Positions 62,574 through 64,000 of a stretch of DNA of 64,000 bases are shown in pieces. Position numbers and translations under genes: made by a program. This stretch comes from Ophthalmolycus amberensis. Its lineage: Eukaryota > Chordata > Actinopteri > Perciformes > Zoarcidae. Numbering within the stretch: the stretch's first letter is position 1; the number at the start of each line of letters is the position of its first letter. The notes under the pieces were generated by a model. The model was not told where the DNA came from. It worked only from the letters and a program-made list of their open reading frames with translations, and did no database searches. The stretch lies in NCBI GenBank assembly GCA_024529925.1, contig JAFEUB010000787.1, forward strand, positions 633,501-697,500, read 5' to 3'.

Positions 62574-63096
62574 AGTAATTGACCCTTCCCTAAGCCCCGC
62601 CCACTGCTGCTACTCCACCAAGCTGTCAGAGCTAACTGAATAAAAGTGATCAAATTTTTTGGAAAGTCAATTTCAGAGAGAAGCAGACATCTCCAAAATC
62701 AAACTGATTTAGCAGCGATAACAGGTTAAAAAGATCGAAGTCAAAGCCTTCAGATCTCAGTGTGAAAGTGAACCACCGCATCACCTGACCGATCGAGAGG
62801 AACAACACTTACTTTCCTGTAAAGCCGGGAAGGTCTTTATTCACTGTTACAATCATTAAAGAGCAAAAGCATGTGTGGACATTCAGAATACTTTCACTTG
62901 GCTAGCGTAGCATAAAAGTGCTAACGCTAGTTAACCATGACTAGCTCCAAATCCACAAAACCAGCCTGACAATGAAGGAAATCTGAAACCAGTGCATGAG
63001 AGTCAATGGCGCAGAGCTGAATCGAGCTGGCTGATGCTACGCTATGATTGGCTAGTCTGTGCTTGAAGGGCGGGACTTAGTGAGGGGTCGATTACT
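62574..63096. mobile_element. MITE-like element with about 29-bp terminal inverted repeats
   Basis: AGTAATTGACCCTTCCCTAA with GCCCCGCCC at 62574-62602 is mirrored by GGGCGGGACTTAGTGAGGGG with TCGATTACT at 63068-63096; a few positions differ. The interior contains GCTAACGCTAGTTAACC and CTATGATTGGCTAG. No ORF. It sits about 440 bp from the PSI exon. Confidence 0.7.
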
Positions 63097-63535
63097 TTTC
63101 TGAGTTGTAGCTATGTAACCAATGCAATGTTTTACTGTATTGTAACTGTAAAGGAGGATCACAATGAACGCAGGGAGGGACAACAGTGACTTTAGAAGTG
63201 ACATAAACTAAAACTGACTTAATTCTACAGATGTCCAAGTAATTACAGGAGACACAGAGTCGAAGTATTTTGTCTATACTGTAAAATCCCATGTGAACAT
63301 TCTCTCATAATGAAATATTCAATGTTCCTAAATATAGAAGCAATAGAGTCTCCTTGGCAATTAAAACAACACTACAGCTTAATGATGAGGCTTAGTTTTA
63401 ATTACTTTGTTTTTGTAAATGAAAGCAAATCATTCAGCTCATTTAATTTATTATTCACACCTGTGCTTTGTGAACGTGTCTCTGTCCATTGAAACAAGCT
63501 GATACAGTGAATGCATTAACTAACATGTTACTTAC

Positions 63536-63613
63536 TTTGTGTTACCAACCACCTGTTTGCAGGCTCCTTCTGACACCCAACCACAGTACGGGTCTCTGGC
63601 GGCTATACAAGAC
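63536..63613 (-). CDS. sema6a: sema6a exon: PSI (plexin-semaphorin-integrin) domain
   Basis: The exon translates as SCIAARDPYCGWVSEGACK followed by QVVGNT. RDPYCGW is the signature of the cysteine-rich PSI module that follows the propeller in semaphorins and orients it for plexin binding. The acceptor is CACCTAG/G and the donor is AAA/GTAAGT, an almost ideal 5' splice site. Phase checks: one leading base completes the lysine started in the upstream exon, and two trailing bases (AA) join the A of the 58742-58800 exon to give another lysine. A second AG 12 bases inside the exon (TATAG) would drop Cys-Ile-Ala and break the frame, so the outer AG was chosen. Length is 78 bp. Confidence 0.93.
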
Positions 63614-63709
63614 CTAGGTGAGACACATGCACACACAATCAGCCCCTCGTCATGTTGTAAACTGGAGTTTTTTTGAAAGAACGCTTTCATGTGCAAACGT
63701 CAAACACAC

Positions 63710-63850
63710 TTCTTGCATCTCCCGTGTCTTTCACAGCGAGACAGCGGCACCTTCACCACACAGGAGGTGAAAGCGACCCACAAAGCGTGACTCTTGCTGT
63801 CGATCTGCATGCCGACAATGCGCTTGTCCTCCACGCCGTCTATGCTGCAC
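63710..63850 (-). CDS. sema6a: sema6a exon: end of Sema domain and start of PSI domain
   Basis: This exon encodes the last blade of the seven-bladed Sema propeller of a class-6 transmembrane semaphorin, an axon-guidance ligand and receptor that pairs with plexin-A proteins at the cell surface. Its translation contains DGVEDKRIVGMQIDSK, CVVKVPLSRCERHG and CKK, which match vertebrate SEMA6A closely as I recall it. The acceptor is TCCTAG/G at 63851 and the donor is AA/GTGTGT at 63709. The exon starts with one base of a split codon and leaves two bases (AA), which join the G of the next exon to give lysine. The 141-bp length and frame agree with the following exon. Earlier Sema-domain exons lie beyond the window. 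Confidence in a class-6 semaphorin is very high; the choice of 6A over its paralogues rests mainly on the last exon. Confidence 0.93.
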
Positions 63851-64000
63851 CTAGGAGACGGAGGAGAGGATGGAACATTGTTATTCTGGCTTTCCTTCAA
63901 CTGTCTGGTTATTTAGAGACAAAGCATTGTAAAAAAAAAAAAAACTAGGCACGGAGAGATGTGAGAGGCCATAGAATGAGATTTAACAGTTCGTTTAAAG

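Larger units (their letters stand above)
58801..63535 (-). other. sema6a intron within PSI-coding region
   Basis: A 4.7-kb intron from AAA/GTAAGT at 63535 to CCCGCAG at 58801. It contains two dispersed elements (59140-59692 and 62574-63096), a 23-base G run (59851-59873), a 15-base G run (61475-61489) and a purine-rich stretch at 61550-61760 on the plus strand. No coding exon was recognised. Confidence 0.6.

Noticed and set aside
42807..63850. Assignment of the semaphorin to sema6d instead of sema6a
   Set aside because: The transmembrane segment (LVPVTLLAIAVILAF), LTPLMHNG block and SCT-type C-terminus fit SEMA6A; SEMA6D, as I recall it, has a different helix and tail.

Overview
The window reads as nuclear DNA of a teleost fish, probably a percomorph. 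Exons are small and separated by kilobase-scale introns with GT-AG borders. CA/GT microsatellites are dense, there are several dispersed elements of a type I associate with fish genomes, and the two recognisable genes are vertebrate. Nothing bacterial, viral or organellar was seen.

Left end (about 0.8-9.1 kb): a wrecked klhl10-like locus (BTB-BACK-Kelch family, CUL3 ubiquitin-ligase adaptor, testis-expressed in mammals). On the minus strand there is a BTB start exon (5176-5300) and a BTB/BACK exon (4431-4880). A kelch exon follows in three copies: 2920-3570 (minus), 3912-4430 (plus, inverted between the other exons) and 6865-7514 (minus, inside a direct 1.25-kb segmental duplication). Every copy carries its own or shared stops, frameshifts or deletions. 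The second duplicated block is split by a 1.43-kb segment holding a DNA-transposon-like element with 40-bp perfect terminal inverted repeats and a 7 x 58-bp internal array.

Middle (about 9.1-39.3 kb): no convincing protein-coding gene. It holds microsatellites, long G/C homopolymers, an inverted pair of related dispersed repeats (13.97-14.52 and 15.72-16.13 kb), a 235-bp MITE (20.0-20.2 kb) and a decayed hAT element with transposase remnants (28.06-28.66 kb).

Right part (about 39.3-63.9 kb, minus strand): the 3' portion of a class-6 semaphorin, best matched to sema6a. Six exons can be joined in one frame: 63710-63850 (end of Sema domain), 63536-63613 (PSI), 58742-58800 (PSI end), a 21-bp microexon 57893-57913, a 162-bp stalk exon 54505-54666, and the final exon 42807-43963 (transmembrane helix, whole cytoplasmic tail, stop). 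They give 538 residues plus stop. The upstream Sema-domain exons lie beyond position 64000. A likely 3.5-kb 3'UTR runs down to clustered AATAAA signals near 39340 and contains a 22-bp, roughly 26-copy minisatellite. The introns contain two more repeat elements and many poly-G/C tracts.

The items most worth following are the inverted kelch duplication, which would give a long hairpin RNA if transcribed through, the two frame-neutral stalk exons of sema6a, and the coded two-variant minisatellite in the sema6a 3'UTR. Gene assignments rest on remembered protein families; no database search was run.
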